A DNA stretch of 64,000 bases from Streptomyces sp. NBC_00775 (GTDB lineage: Bacteria; Actinomycetota; Actinomycetes; Streptomycetales; Streptomycetaceae): assembly GCF_036347135.1 (NCBI RefSeq), contig NZ_CP108938.1, forward strand, positions 2,294,001 through 2,358,000, given 5' to 3'. How positions within the stretch are numbered: the stretch's first letter is position 1; every line of letters begins with the position of its first letter. A model generated the notes under the pieces. That model was given only the letters and a program-made list of their open reading frames with translations. It did not search any database and was not told the DNA's origin. The position numbers and the translations under genes were made by a program. Shown in pieces: positions 1 to 8,390 of this stretch.

Positions 1-559
1 TGTTCCGGGAGAGTTCGGCGACGACATCCCCGACCACACCGGCCGCCCGCTCGGCGATCACGTTCAGCGTCGCCGCCGCTTCCCGCCGCACCCTCGCCGC
101 GGCGGTCTCCGCATCGGCCGAGACCGCCGTCGCGTCCTCGACGCCCAGGGCGAGCGAGGGATCGGAACCAGTGGCGCGCTCCAGGACCAGGGTGACGGCC
201 TGGAGTTCCCCGATCGAGTGGTCGAGCGCTGTGGGATCCGGAGACCCGCCACCCTCCCCAACAGCCTCGCTCGCGGCGAACAGCGACCCCGCCAAGGACA
301 ACTGGCAGAAGGCCGCTGTCACGGAGTCGTCCAGCCCTTCCGGGCGGCCCATGGCAAGCTCCTCGCCGGCCTCGAAGTGCCGGACACCCCCGGAGCCGGT
401 CTGTCCCATGGCCTCGAGTGCGGCCGCCTCCAGCTCCTGTACCGCATAACCGACCGCCCCTTGGCCCTGCTCCAGCGCGTCACGCAGATAGCGGGAAGCG
501 GAGAGGACCGATCGGGCAGCACCGAGCATGTGCTCCCCGTTGGCACCGTTCGACGCCAT
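1..559 (-). CDS. Hypothetical protein, 3' end beyond the window
   Basis: An open frame reads leftward from an ATG at 557-559 for 186 codons with no stop before the left edge, so the C-terminus is missing. An AAGGGGG ribosome binding site lies about 9 bases before the ATG. The product is alanine- and glutamate-rich and looks mainly helical, with no signal peptide, membrane segment or recognisable catalytic motif. Codon use has the strong third-position G/C bias of real Streptomyces genes, while the opposing frames do not. I do not recognise the family. The 117 bases to the next gene show nothing beyond the ribosome binding site. Confidence 0.6.
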   Translation of the reverse strand, partial: MASNGANGEHMLGAARSVLSASRYLRDALEQGQGAVGYAVQELEAAALEAMGQTGSGGVRHFEAGEELAMGRPEGLDDSVTAAFCQLSLAGSLFAASEAVGEGGGSPDPTALDHSIGELQAVTLVLERATGSDPSLALGVEDATAVSADAETAAARVRREAAATLNVIAERAAGVVGDVVAELSRN

Positions 560-676
560 AGCCGGACCACCCCCTTGGCCGAGCCATCGCTCCATTGTGT
601 GGCCGGACGAGCACGTTTCACCACACTCGCGACAGAACCTGTCGGAATGATGGTTCTGCCCCGGCCTATAGGCCTT

Positions 677-1447
677 TCAGCTCCGCTCGGGAGAACTCAG
701 CGCCTGCACCTCGTCGTACGACGGCACGGCGCCCTGGGGCGACCGCCCGCCCCGGATGTCCGCCACCGCCTCCAGAACCGCGCCGAGCGCCCGCCGGTAG
801 AGCAGCGAGCCGAGGCTGACCCTGCGTACGCCCAGGTCGCCGAGGTGGGCGACGGTCGGTCCTGAGGGTGAGTAGAGGATGTTGAGCGGGACGTCGAGGG
901 TCTTCAACAGGGCGGAGATCCGGACCGGGTCGGTCAGGCCTGGGACGAACACGCCGTCGGCGCCCGACTGTTGGTAGGCGTCGAGGCGGCGGAGCGTCTC
1001 CCGCTCGTCCTTGTCGCCGTCGCCCAGCCAGTGCGTGTCGGTGCGGGCGTTGACGAAGAGGTCCGGCGCGGCGGCCTTCACGGCGGCGATCTTCGCGGCG
1101 TGCAGGGCGATGGAGCCGAGGCCGTCCTCCAGGTTGATGCCGACGGCCCCGGCGTCGGCCAGTGCGCGCGCCAACTCGGCTACCTCGTCCGGATCTTGGG
1201 CGAAGCCGTCCTCCGCGTCCACCGACAGCAGGTACGAGCCGGCGCCGAGGAGCCGGGTGAGGCTCAGCGTAAGGTCCCTGGTCGCCGCCGCGCCGTCCGG
1301 CAGACCGGCGGGCGCGGCCACGCCCAGACTCGTCGTGCCGATCGCCTCGAAGCCCTGGGCGGCGAGAAGCGCCGCGGAGGCGTGGTCCCAGGCGTTGGGC
1401 AGGAGGAGGGGGGTGTCGGCGTGGTGGAGCGCGGCGAAGGGGGTCAT
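677..1447 (-). CDS. Isocitrate lyase/PEP mutase family protein
   Basis: This 256-aa protein belongs to the phosphoenolpyruvate mutase/isocitrate lyase superfamily of TIM-barrel enzymes, which make or break C-C or P-C bonds next to a carboxylate using Mg2+. Family signatures are NAWDHASA (about residues 18-25), SVDAEDGF (75-82, metal-binding acidic residues) and GINLEDG (103-109). The KKCGH loop of true isocitrate lyase is absent, so an oxaloacetate hydrolase, methylisocitrate-lyase-like or carboxyphosphonate mutase-like activity is possible; the substrate cannot be read from sequence. Its ATG overlaps the stop of the upstream DinB-like gene by four bases (ATGA), so the two are translationally coupled. 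Confidence 0.85.
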   Translation of the reverse strand: MTPFAALHHADTPLLLPNAWDHASAALLAAQGFEAIGTTSLGVAAPAGLPDGAAATRDLTLSLTRLLGAGSYLLSVDAEDGFAQDPDEVAELARALADAGAVGINLEDGLGSIALHAAKIAAVKAAAPDLFVNARTDTHWLGDGDKDERETLRRLDAYQQSGADGVFVPGLTDPVRISALLKTLDVPLNILYSPSGPTVAHLGDLGVRRVSLGSLLYRRALGAVLEAVADIRGGRSPQGAVPSYDEVQALSSPERS

Positions 1448-1902
1448 GCCAGCTTTCCTACCGCATCGGCGTAGTACGTCGATCCCTTGAGGTGCAGGGC
1501 GAGTTCGCGGAACGTCCAGCCCTCGCCCGGGGAGTCGTCGAGCTGGTCTTCGGTCAGCGTGCCCAGCCGGTTCGCCCAGATCCGGGCGAGCCGGGTGAGG
1601 CGGCTGCGGGCCTCGTCCAGGTCCTCCTGGGTGAACGGCGCGAGGTCCGCCTCCGTGGTGCTGGCCGACGCGTGCCAGTGGTCGGGCCGGGGTTCCTCGC
1701 CCACGAGGCGGGCCTCCAACTCGGCCAAGTGGTCGATGAGATGGTCGGCGACGCGGCGGACGGCCTTGTGCGGGGTGTAGAAGCGGTCGTCGACGTGCGC
1801 GGGCTTGCCGTCCCAGGTGGTCCAGGTGGCCGCCAGGGCAAGGACATGATCGACCATGGCGACAACGGCTTCAGCAGGTGTTTCCTTCGGGGAATCGGTC
1901 AT
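1444..1902 (-). CDS. DinB/mycothiol S-transferase-like protein
   Basis: A 152-aa, predominantly helical protein resembling the DinB/maleylpyruvate isomerase four-helix-bundle fold, whose actinobacterial members are often metal-dependent thiol transferases. Histidines that could form the metal site lie in a VADHLIDHLAE segment and near the C-terminus (ALHLKGSTYYAD). It precedes and overlaps the PEP mutase-like gene by 4 bases (1444-1447), so both should be made from one message. No signal peptide is present. The assignment rests on fold-like helix pattern and histidine placement and is tentative at substrate level. Confidence 0.6.
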   Translation of the reverse strand: MTDSPKETPAEAVVAMVDHVLALAATWTTWDGKPAHVDDRFYTPHKAVRRVADHLIDHLAELEARLVGEEPRPDHWHASASTTEADLAPFTQEDLDEARSRLTRLARIWANRLGTLTEDQLDDSPGEGWTFRELALHLKGSTYYADAVGKLA

Positions 1903-2014
1903 GCGGGAACGCTAGAGGCGGAACACTTCGGCGCCCGCCGAACCGTACCCACGGCCACAGAGACACCCACAGACACAGCGGCAACCTTTCCGCCGTCGGT
2001 GGCGACTACCCGGC

Positions 2015-3403
2015 ATGACCAACGCAAGACCCACCACAACACACCGCCGTCGCCGTGTCGCCCGCAAGCCCGTCGTGGGCGCGCTCGCGGCCGCCTCCCT
2101 ACTGGCCGGGGCCTGGTACGCGACCGCCAACGGGGCGACGACGGCCACCACCGGCCTCACCGTCACGAACACCACCGTGAGTCTTTCGGCGAAGTTCCCC
2201 TATCTGTCGGCCGGTTACAACAACAGCCGCGAGTGGAACCGGACGGCCACCGCCGTGGCGCCGAACGGCACCCTGCGCGTCGCCTGGCCCGCCTCCGACG
2301 GCATCCACGTCACGCCGCTCACCGCGGCGGGCAAGCGCTCCGGCGCCGACACGGTGGTCAAGGGCACCAAGGAGGTCGGCGGACTCGTCGCGCACAACGA
2401 CGGGTTCGCGCTGCTGACCCGCGTCGCCGACACGAACAAGTGGAAGGAGACGGCGGCGGCGATCATCCGCTACAAGAACGGCAAGCAGGCCTTCCGTACG
2501 AAGCTCACGGGCACCGCCTCGAACGACACGGCGCCGCTCCTCGACGGCCAGCTCACCTGGAACGGCACCAAGTACGGCACATACTTCGTGGTGCACGGCG
2601 CGGGGGGCTTCGCCGACGGCCACTACGGCGACAAGCTCGCGTACGTCAGCTCCAAGGGCGCCAAGCTCAGCGGCGGTTGGAGCTGGGGCTGCAGCCACAA
2701 CGAGGGCATCGCTCTGCACGCCGAGAAGTCCGGCGCCTTCACCTCGCTCTGCTTCGACGACTGGCGCTCGGGCCTGTTCGTGTCGACGGGCATCGGCGCG
2801 CCCGACACCGCGCCGGTCGTACAGCGCGAGCAGTGCTGGGCCGGCTACTGCGGCGGCACGTTCGCCGGCCGCACCGGTGACCTGGTGAAGTCCTCGACGG
2901 GCCGGTACGCCACCGCGTTCGCCTCGCGCGGCGCCGCCTCCGCCGCGAAGAACCTGGACGACGCGAGCGGCCGCGGCTGGACGGTGAAGCCGAAGACGAG
3001 CACCCACCAGGTGGCGGTGGCGTTCCTGAAGAACAAGACCACCCCGTCGGGCAAGCCCGTCTACCTGACCAGCGCCAAGGGCACCGAGAACGTCAACGTC
3101 CACGTCGCCCCGTACGGCAAGGACCGGCTGCTCGTCTCCTGGGAGTCCCTGAAGAGCGCCAAGTGCTCGGCCGGCACCTGCACGGGGACCTTCACCGGCA
3201 CCCACCTGCGTCTCATCGACTGGACCGGGAAGGTCCAGAGCGCGGACAAGGTCGTCGGGGCCAGGATCACCGGTGACATCGCCGTATCGGCGAACGGCGC
3301 GCTCACCTGGGCGTACGCCCCGGTCACGCCCTCGTACACCACGGCGCTCAACGGCGCGTCCCCGACCTCGACGACCCTGAAGATCGCTCGCGTCACTCCA
3401 TAG
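2015..3403 (+). CDS. Secreted protein of unknown function, possibly beta-propeller
   Basis: This 462-aa product starts with a basic stretch (THRRRRVARK) followed by a hydrophobic segment (PVVGALAAASLLAGAWYATA), a Sec-type signal peptide or N-terminal anchor. The mature part is rich in Thr, Gly, Ser and Trp, with repeated short beta-strand patterns such as GTLRVAWPASDG and DGFALLTRV and several paired cysteines, which suggests a beta-propeller or beta-sandwich surface protein. No catalytic motif was recognised. The ATG at 2015 lacks a strong Shine-Dalgarno sequence; the 112 bases upstream hold the divergent promoters for this gene and the DinB-like gene. Confidence 0.7.
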   Translation: MTNARPTTTHRRRRVARKPVVGALAAASLLAGAWYATANGATTATTGLTVTNTTVSLSAKFPYLSAGYNNSREWNRTATAVAPNGTLRVAWPASDGIHVTPLTAAGKRSGADTVVKGTKEVGGLVAHNDGFALLTRVADTNKWKETAAAIIRYKNGKQAFRTKLTGTASNDTAPLLDGQLTWNGTKYGTYFVVHGAGGFADGHYGDKLAYVSSKGAKLSGGWSWGCSHNEGIALHAEKSGAFTSLCFDDWRSGLFVSTGIGAPDTAPVVQREQCWAGYCGGTFAGRTGDLVKSSTGRYATAFASRGAASAAKNLDDASGRGWTVKPKTSTHQVAVAFLKNKTTPSGKPVYLTSAKGTENVNVHVAPYGKDRLLVSWESLKSAKCSAGTCTGTFTGTHLRLIDWTGKVQSADKVVGARITGDIAVSANGALTWAYAPVTPSYTTALNGASPTSTTLKIARVTP

Positions 3404-3545
3404 GACGCCTCACGCCGTCCACCGTCATCGTCATCGTCACCGTTCCGCCGGACGGGGCGGTGACGGTGGAGTCGGTGTCGAGGGAGAGCACGCTCAGATA
3501 CGACGTGCCGGTCACGGTCCACGTCGAAGCGCCGGTCAGTGGCTG
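3393..3545 (-). pseudogene. Out-of-frame C-terminal fragment behind the DUF2264 gene
   Basis: In the reading frame one base away from the DUF2264 stop, the minus strand encodes about 50 residues with alternating Thr/Val/Ser and a TVTMTMTVDG ending, followed by TGA. This resembles the C-terminal beta-domain of secreted polysaccharide lyases and hydrolases. It may be the original C-terminus of the DUF2264 gene displaced by a frameshift, or a remnant of another gene. It overlaps the 3' end of the secreted-protein gene at 2015-3403 by 11 bases. The fragment is short, so this is tentative. Confidence 0.35.
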
Positions 3546-5326
3546 CGCACCTCGGCCACACCGTCGCCCAGCCGCACCCGGACCTCGCGGCCGCCGCTCC
3601 AGGCGACCGTCAACTCCCCCGTCCCGTCCACCCGTACGTCCGCCGCCTCCGCCAGCGGAACGGGGTCCGGCTCGGCGGTGAGGCGGGCGAGTGCCACGAA
3701 GAGAGAGCCTTCGCCGATGACGGTGCCCGACAGTCCCGACAGACCCGTCAGACCCGTCAGGCCCGTCGGCGCGTCCAACAGACCATGAATCGGCAGGAGT
3801 TCGGCACGCGCGTCGCCCTTCGCCGCCCACCCTGTGACCCTCACCCCTGTCCCGGGGGCCGCTCCCGCCACCACATGGGCCCGCACCTCCACCGCGCCGT
3901 GCGCGAGGACCAGGCTGGTGACCCGGGCGCCGCCGCCCGCCGTGTGACGCGACGCGGCCCAGCCCTCGCCCACCCCCAGCGGCTCGATGCCCGTACGGCT
4001 CGGGTCGTCGCCGACGATCACACTGTTGTCGTACGACGCCGACGGCTCCGTCGCCGTCGAATACGCGAGCCGCGTGTAGTACGGGTCGTAGCGGACGTCC
4101 TCGCTGCCGTGGTTGTGGAGACGGACCAGGCCGTCCGAACTGGTCGACTGGAGAAGCCAGTTGGGCGGGCCGACCGGAGTGGCGGCGTCGGCGCGGTCCG
4201 TCGGGCCCGGCTCCTCCGGCGCCGTCCAGACCTCGTGCTCCGGCGGCAGGAGCAGCCCGACGAAGGCCTTGCTCGCCCAGTACGGGGAGGCCGGGCCCGA
4301 ATAGCCTTGCAGTACAGCCTCGTCGGGGCCGTGCCAGCCGAGGCTGAGCAGGCCCCGGTCGTCCACCGCGCCCCGGTCGAGGAAGTAGCGCAGGGCGCCG
4401 GAGGACAGCCGCCGGGTCTCGCCCGGCGACAGCGGTGTACGGCCCGTGAGGGCGCCGAGCCACAGCGGCACGGTGGTCGCGAAGCGGTAGGTCAGGGAAC
4501 GGCCCTGGAGCATCGGCGCGCCGTCTCCGCCGAACAGACGGGCGTAGTCGGCCAGATGGGTCTCCAGACGGCCGCCGTACAGGTCGAGCAGGCGCGTGTC
4601 GCCGGAGAGCCACGCGTGCAGCACCGGGTACAGGTGCATCGCCCAGCCGTTGTAGTAGTCGTACTTCCGGCCGTCGCCGTCGGTGTACCAGCCGTCGCCC
4701 ACGTACCACTGCTCGATGCGCTCCAGACCGCGGTCGATCGCGGCGGCGGACGCCTCGGGCTCGTATCCGATCTCCTGGAGGAAACCGCCGACCGTCACCG
4801 GGAACAACTCCCAGTTGCAGGGCCAGGGTTCGGCCGTCAGGCCGTCGCCGAGCCACTCCGCGGCCCGCTGCCGTACGCCGTCGTCGAGGCGGTCCCACAG
4901 CAGCGGCCGGGTCAGCCGCAGCGCGAGGGCGATCGACGCGGCCTCCACGAGCGGCTGGCCGCGGTCCTCAATGCGGGGCCAGACACCGGCGGTTCCGGCG
5001 GCGAGGCCGTCCGCGTACCGCTCCAGGACCTTCTCGTCGCGGCGGAAGGCCGCGAGCAGCAGCGTACGGGCGTAACCCTCCAGGCCGTCCGAGAGCCTGC
5101 CGGACCAGCTCGTGTGCTCCCCGGGGAGGTGGTAGAGCGCGCCGTCCCCGGTGGCGTACGGCGCGACGGCGGCGAGGAGGTTGTCCGCGACCGCCTCCCA
5201 GTGGGCGCGCGTGTAGCCGGTGTACGGGCTGAGGGTGCGGTCCTCGGAGCGCTCGGAGCGCTCGGAGGACTCGGAGGACTCGGAGGACTCGGAGAGCTCG
5301 AAGGGCTCGGCGGACTCAGAGGGCAT
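3536..5326 (-). CDS. DUF2264 family protein, likely pectin-related glycan hydrolase
   Basis: This 596-aa protein has the (alpha/alpha)-toroid pattern and conserved tryptophans of the DUF2264 family (for example WPCNWELFPVTVGG, YYNGWAMHLYPVLHAW, SPYWASKAFVGLLLP), which is common in pectin and rhamnogalacturonan utilisation loci; I recall DUF2264 being placed in a CAZy glycoside hydrolase family, but this is unverified. There is no signal peptide, so it probably acts in the cytoplasm on imported oligosaccharides. The ATG at 5326 has AGGAAG about 10 bases upstream. Codons 2-28 are made of nine 9-bp repeats giving xxE tripeptides, and a second 9-bp repeat encodes TGL units near residue 525. A plausible C-terminal tail lies out of frame just downstream. 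Confidence 0.75.
   Translation of the reverse strand: MPSESAEPFELSESSESSESSERSERSEDRTLSPYTGYTRAHWEAVADNLLAAVAPYATGDGALYHLPGEHTSWSGRLSDGLEGYARTLLLAAFRRDEKVLERYADGLAAGTAGVWPRIEDRGQPLVEAASIALALRLTRPLLWDRLDDGVRQRAAEWLGDGLTAEPWPCNWELFPVTVGGFLQEIGYEPEASAAAIDRGLERIEQWYVGDGWYTDGDGRKYDYYNGWAMHLYPVLHAWLSGDTRLLDLYGGRLETHLADYARLFGGDGAPMLQGRSLTYRFATTVPLWLGALTGRTPLSPGETRRLSSGALRYFLDRGAVDDRGLLSLGWHGPDEAVLQGYSGPASPYWASKAFVGLLLPPEHEVWTAPEEPGPTDRADAATPVGPPNWLLQSTSSDGLVRLHNHGSEDVRYDPYYTRLAYSTATEPSASYDNSVIVGDDPSRTGIEPLGVGEGWAASRHTAGGGARVTSLVLAHGAVEVRAHVVAGAAPGTGVRVTGWAAKGDARAELLPIHGLLDAPTGLTGLTGLSGLSGTVIGEGSLFVALARLTAEPDPVPLAEAADVRVDGTGELTVAWSGGREVRVRLGDGVAEVRSH
3731..3766 (-). repeat. Four 9-bp repeats encoding TGL/SGL units
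   Basis: Four near-identical 9-bp units (CAGWCCCGW on the + strand) encode a run of TGL and SGL tripeptides inside the DUF2264 protein. It is the second in-frame 9-bp array in the same gene. Confidence 0.8.
5243..5323 (-). repeat. Nine tandem 9-bp units at the start of the DUF2264 gene
   Basis: The units read CTCGGAGCG x2, CTCGGAGGA x3, then CTCGGAGAG, CTCGAAGGG, CTCGGCGGA and CTCAGAGGG on the + strand, 81 bases in all. They end exactly at the start codon and encode PSE, SAE, PFE, LSE, SSE (x3) and RSE (x2). Units become less alike toward the start codon, as expected for a slippage-expanded array. Confidence 0.9.
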
Positions 5327-5407
5327 CGTCTCGGGCTTCCTGTCTCACTGCGGTCCGGGCGGTGGATACCTGGGGCGCCCCGGTTCCGGTCGGGACGCCC
5401 CAGGGGC

Positions 5408-6460
5408 TCATCCCACCCTCACCTGGCCCTCCGGCACCAGATGCTGGGCGACGAGTTCATCACGGACCAGACCCGCGTACACCGTCGCGCCGTGCACCGA
5501 GGTGTGCGTGTTGTCCCGTTTCTCGTTGTAGAGGTAGATCGCCTTGGAGCCCTCGACGCCCAGGGATTCGACAAGGGCCTTGGTCTTGGCCGTCAGGTCG
5601 ATGAGCGGGACGTTCTCGGCGGCGGCGACCGAGCGGATGACGGCCGGGTGGTCGACGCCGAGGCCGTTCACCAGCAGCGCGATGTTGTTGTTCAGGGTGC
5701 CGTCGGCGTTGAACCAGCGGCGCACGATCGGGGTGACGAGGACCGGCTCGCCGCCCTGGGCGCGGACGCCCGCGACGAGGGTTTCGAGGTTCGCGCGATA
5801 CGTCGCCTCGTCGGTCGTCTTGTCGTTGTGCGCGAGCTGGATGAGCACCAGGTCGTGGCTGCGGATGAGCGGCTGGACGGTCGGGAAGAGCGCCGGGGTG
5901 GCGAGGTAGGTGACCGTACTCTCCCCGGAGTCCGCGTAGTTGGCGACCGAGAGGCCCTTGCGCAGGTACTGCGGCAGCTGCTGGCCCCAGCCCGAGTACG
6001 GGTCGCCGGGCTGGTCGCACACCGTCGAGTCGCCGACCAGGAAGATCTGGCGGGTGTGCGGGCGCGCCGGGGTCACCCGGATGTCGGCCAGCGCGGGCGC
6101 CGAACCGCCGAGGACGAGGTCCAGGCCCGGGGTGCCCTCGGGCCCGGTCGGCTCGCCCTCGGGGGTGCGGACGTTCACGGTGAAACTGCGGGCCACACGC
6201 CGGCCGGCCTCGGTGGCGGTCTCGGGAAGCAGGGAGCGGCGGGTCTCGCCGCTGATGGCGGTACTGGCCACGGTGTCCCCGCCGAGCAGCACCTTCACGT
6301 CGTACGTGCCGGGCTCGACGTCGAAGTGGCAGGCGGTCGCCGTGCAGTTCTCCAGGCCCAGGGCGCGCCGCCCCTCGTCCGACCGGGCCTGCGCCGGGGT
6401 GACCGACAGCGCGGTCGCAGCGACGGCCGCCACCAGCACGGCGGTATTGAAACGTCTCAT
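5408..6460 (-). CDS. Secreted rhamnogalacturonan acetylesterase-like SGNH hydrolase
   Basis: A 350-aa exported esterase of the GDSL/SGNH (CE12-like) family that would remove acetyl groups from pectin rhamnogalacturonan. Catalytic blocks are visible: GDST with the nucleophilic Ser (about residues 141-144), a Gly block (YADSGES), LAHND with the Asn, and DNTHTSVHG carrying the Asp-x-x-His pair near residue 318. The N-terminus MRRFNTAVLVAAVAATALS is a signal peptide; residues 35-125 form an extra beta-domain before the catalytic part. A TTG five codons upstream is in frame, but GGAGGA at 6468-6473 points to the ATG at 6460. It is divergent from the PL4 lyase across a shared regulatory region. Confidence 0.88.
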   Translation of the reverse strand: MRRFNTAVLVAAVAATALSVTPAQARSDEGRRALGLENCTATACHFDVEPGTYDVKVLLGGDTVASTAISGETRRSLLPETATEAGRRVARSFTVNVRTPEGEPTGPEGTPGLDLVLGGSAPALADIRVTPARPHTRQIFLVGDSTVCDQPGDPYSGWGQQLPQYLRKGLSVANYADSGESTVTYLATPALFPTVQPLIRSHDLVLIQLAHNDKTTDEATYRANLETLVAGVRAQGGEPVLVTPIVRRWFNADGTLNNNIALLVNGLGVDHPAVIRSVAAAENVPLIDLTAKTKALVESLGVEGSKAIYLYNEKRDNTHTSVHGATVYAGLVRDELVAQHLVPEGQVRVG

Positions 6461-6517
6461 GTGCGGCTCCTCCAACAGGGCGACAGGACCTGGCGGCTGG
6501 ACCGTACCGCTATGGGC

Positions 6518-6525
6518 AAGCGCTT
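6518..6525. promoter_or_regulatory. AAGCGCTT palindrome, candidate LacI-family operator
   Basis: GGCAAGCGCTTTC lies in the 191-bp divergent region between the acetylesterase and the PL4 lyase. Its AAGCGCTT core is a typical LacI/GalR half-site pair and recurs at 11032-11039 upstream of the GH43 galactanase, suggesting one regulator for the pectin locus. No LacI gene sits directly beside it. Confidence 0.5.
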
Positions 6526-6651
6526 TCTAGTCCTGGGGTCAATTTCACATGATTGCCAACTCCAGGCGCGCGTAAGGCCTTTCGCGAAATCGATTCAACT
6601 GTCACGCTGCGAGACACCCGCACCCCCACACCTCCCGAAGGAGGCACCCCC

Positions 6652-8328
6652 ATGTCCGGATCCGCTCCCAGATCGGTCCGCCGCCGCACCTTCGTTCTCG
6701 GCAGCGCCGCCGTGGCCGGTTCGGCCGCCCTCGCCGGTCCCCTCGCCACGACGGCGAGCGCGGCGAGCTTCGGCTACACGGACGACGGTTCGAACTACGT
6801 CATCGACACCGGCGCGAACCTGGTCTTCAAGGTCAGCAAGACCAACGGCGATCTGACGTCGCTGGTCTACAAGGGCACGGAATACCAGGGCTACGGCGGC
6901 AAGAACTCGCACGTCGAGTCGGGTCTCGGCACCTCCACCGTGACGATCGCGCAGTCCGGTTCGACGATCCTCGTCTCCGTCGCGTACGGCACGCTCAAGC
7001 ACTACTACGCGGCCCGCAGCGGCGAGAACAACGTCTATCTGTGGACCAACAAGGCCGACACCTCGGTCAGCGCGACCCGCTACATCGTGCGCGTCAAGGC
7101 GGGCCTGTTCCTCAACGACGAGCCCGATTCCTACACCTACGCGCCCACCACCATCGAGGCCTCGGACGTCTTCCAGAAGTCCGACGGCCAGACCCGCTCC
7201 AAGCACTACTCGAAGCGCCGGGTCATCGACTACGACTACGTCGGCTGGACCACCGGCAGCGTCGGCCTGTGGGTCGTGCGCAGCAACCACGAGAAGGCCT
7301 CGGGCGGCCCCTTCTACCGCTCCCTGCTGCGGCACCAGAGCGCGGACGGCGGCGGGCTGTACGAGATCCTGTACTACGGCGAGAACCAGACCGAGGCCCA
7401 GCGCTTCGGGCTCCAGGGCCCGTACGTCATCGCCCTCACGGACGGCGGGGCGCCCTCCTCCTCGCTGTACCCGGGCACCCTCAGCACCTCGTGGGCGGAC
7501 TCGCTCGGCATCTCCGGGTACGTCGCCGCGAGCGGTCGCGGCCGGGTCGCGGGCGTCGGGATCTCCGGGCGCGACACGGCGTACGCGTATACGGTCGGGC
7601 TCGCCAACTCCGATGCCCAGTACTGGGGTTCGGCGCGGGCGTCCGACGGCTACTACTCGATCGGGGGCGTCCTGCCGGGGACGTACACGCTGACCGTCTT
7701 CAAGGGCGAACTCGCCGTCTACACCACCTCGGTGACGGTCACGGCGGGCGGCACGACCACCCTCAACACGATCGCGATCCCCTCCTCCAACGACCCGGGC
7801 AACGCCAGCGCGATCTGGCGGATCGGCAACTGGGACGGCACGCCGAGCGGGTTCAAGAACGCGGACCTGATGACGTACGCGCATCCGTCGGACGTCCGGG
7901 CCTCGGCGTGGACCGGCAACGTGGTGATCGGCAGCGGCAGCGAGACGTCGGCCTTCCCCGCGTACATCTGGAAGGACGTCAACAGCGGTCTGCTGGTCTA
8001 CTTCAAGCTGACCGCGGCGCAGGCCGCCGCCGCGCACACGCTGCGGATCGGGGTGACGACGGCGTACGCCAACGGCCGGCCGCAGGTCACCGTCAACAGC
8101 TGGGTGTCGTCGATCCCCTCGCCGCCCACCCAGCCGAGCACGCGATCACTGACGGTGGGTTCGTATCGCGGCAACAACAACACGTTCACCTACAGCGTTC
8201 CGGCCAGCGCGTGGCTCACGGACACCAGCCAGTACAACGTGCTGAAGATCGACGTGGTGAGCGGTTCGGGGACGACGGCGTTCCTGAGTGCGGGCACCTC
8301 GATCGACGCGATCGACCTGCTCGCCTAG
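6652..8328 (+). CDS. Secreted rhamnogalacturonan lyase (PL4 type)
   Basis: A 558-aa exported lyase expected to cut the rhamnose-galacturonate backbone of rhamnogalacturonan I by beta-elimination. The order of parts matches PL4: a twin-arginine signal (SVRRRTFVLG), an N-terminal beta-sandwich catalytic domain (residues about 40-280), an FnIII-like domain starting near residue 285 (GYVAASGRGRVAGVGISG) and a C-terminal carbohydrate-binding-like domain from about 380 (IWRIGNWDGTPSGF). The ATG at 6652 follows GAAGGAGG; an earlier in-frame ATG at 6553 lacks one and would put the Tat signal out of place. Only 62 bases separate it from the pectinesterase, so co-transcription is likely. Confidence 0.9.
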   Translation: MSGSAPRSVRRRTFVLGSAAVAGSAALAGPLATTASAASFGYTDDGSNYVIDTGANLVFKVSKTNGDLTSLVYKGTEYQGYGGKNSHVESGLGTSTVTIAQSGSTILVSVAYGTLKHYYAARSGENNVYLWTNKADTSVSATRYIVRVKAGLFLNDEPDSYTYAPTTIEASDVFQKSDGQTRSKHYSKRRVIDYDYVGWTTGSVGLWVVRSNHEKASGGPFYRSLLRHQSADGGGLYEILYYGENQTEAQRFGLQGPYVIALTDGGAPSSSLYPGTLSTSWADSLGISGYVAASGRGRVAGVGISGRDTAYAYTVGLANSDAQYWGSARASDGYYSIGGVLPGTYTLTVFKGELAVYTTSVTVTAGGTTTLNTIAIPSSNDPGNASAIWRIGNWDGTPSGFKNADLMTYAHPSDVRASAWTGNVVIGSGSETSAFPAYIWKDVNSGLLVYFKLTAAQAAAAHTLRIGVTTAYANGRPQVTVNSWVSSIPSPPTQPSTRSLTVGSYRGNNNTFTYSVPASAWLTDTSQYNVLKIDVVSGSGTTAFLSAGTSIDAIDLLA

Positions 8329-8390
8329 GGCTGTGGTCAAAATTCCCCGCTGTCCGGCAACGTCCGGGCGGGGGGCGGCGACCAGTAGGC

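Noticed and set aside
3539..6856. 1105-aa plus-strand open frame
   Set aside because: Antisense shadow of the DUF2264 and acetylesterase genes, with Arg/Val/Gly-rich composition and no domain.
7041..8390. Long in-frame extension upstream of the pectinesterase
   Set aside because: It lies over the PL4 lyase in another frame; composition is Arg/Gly-rich shadow and the signal peptide starts at 8391.
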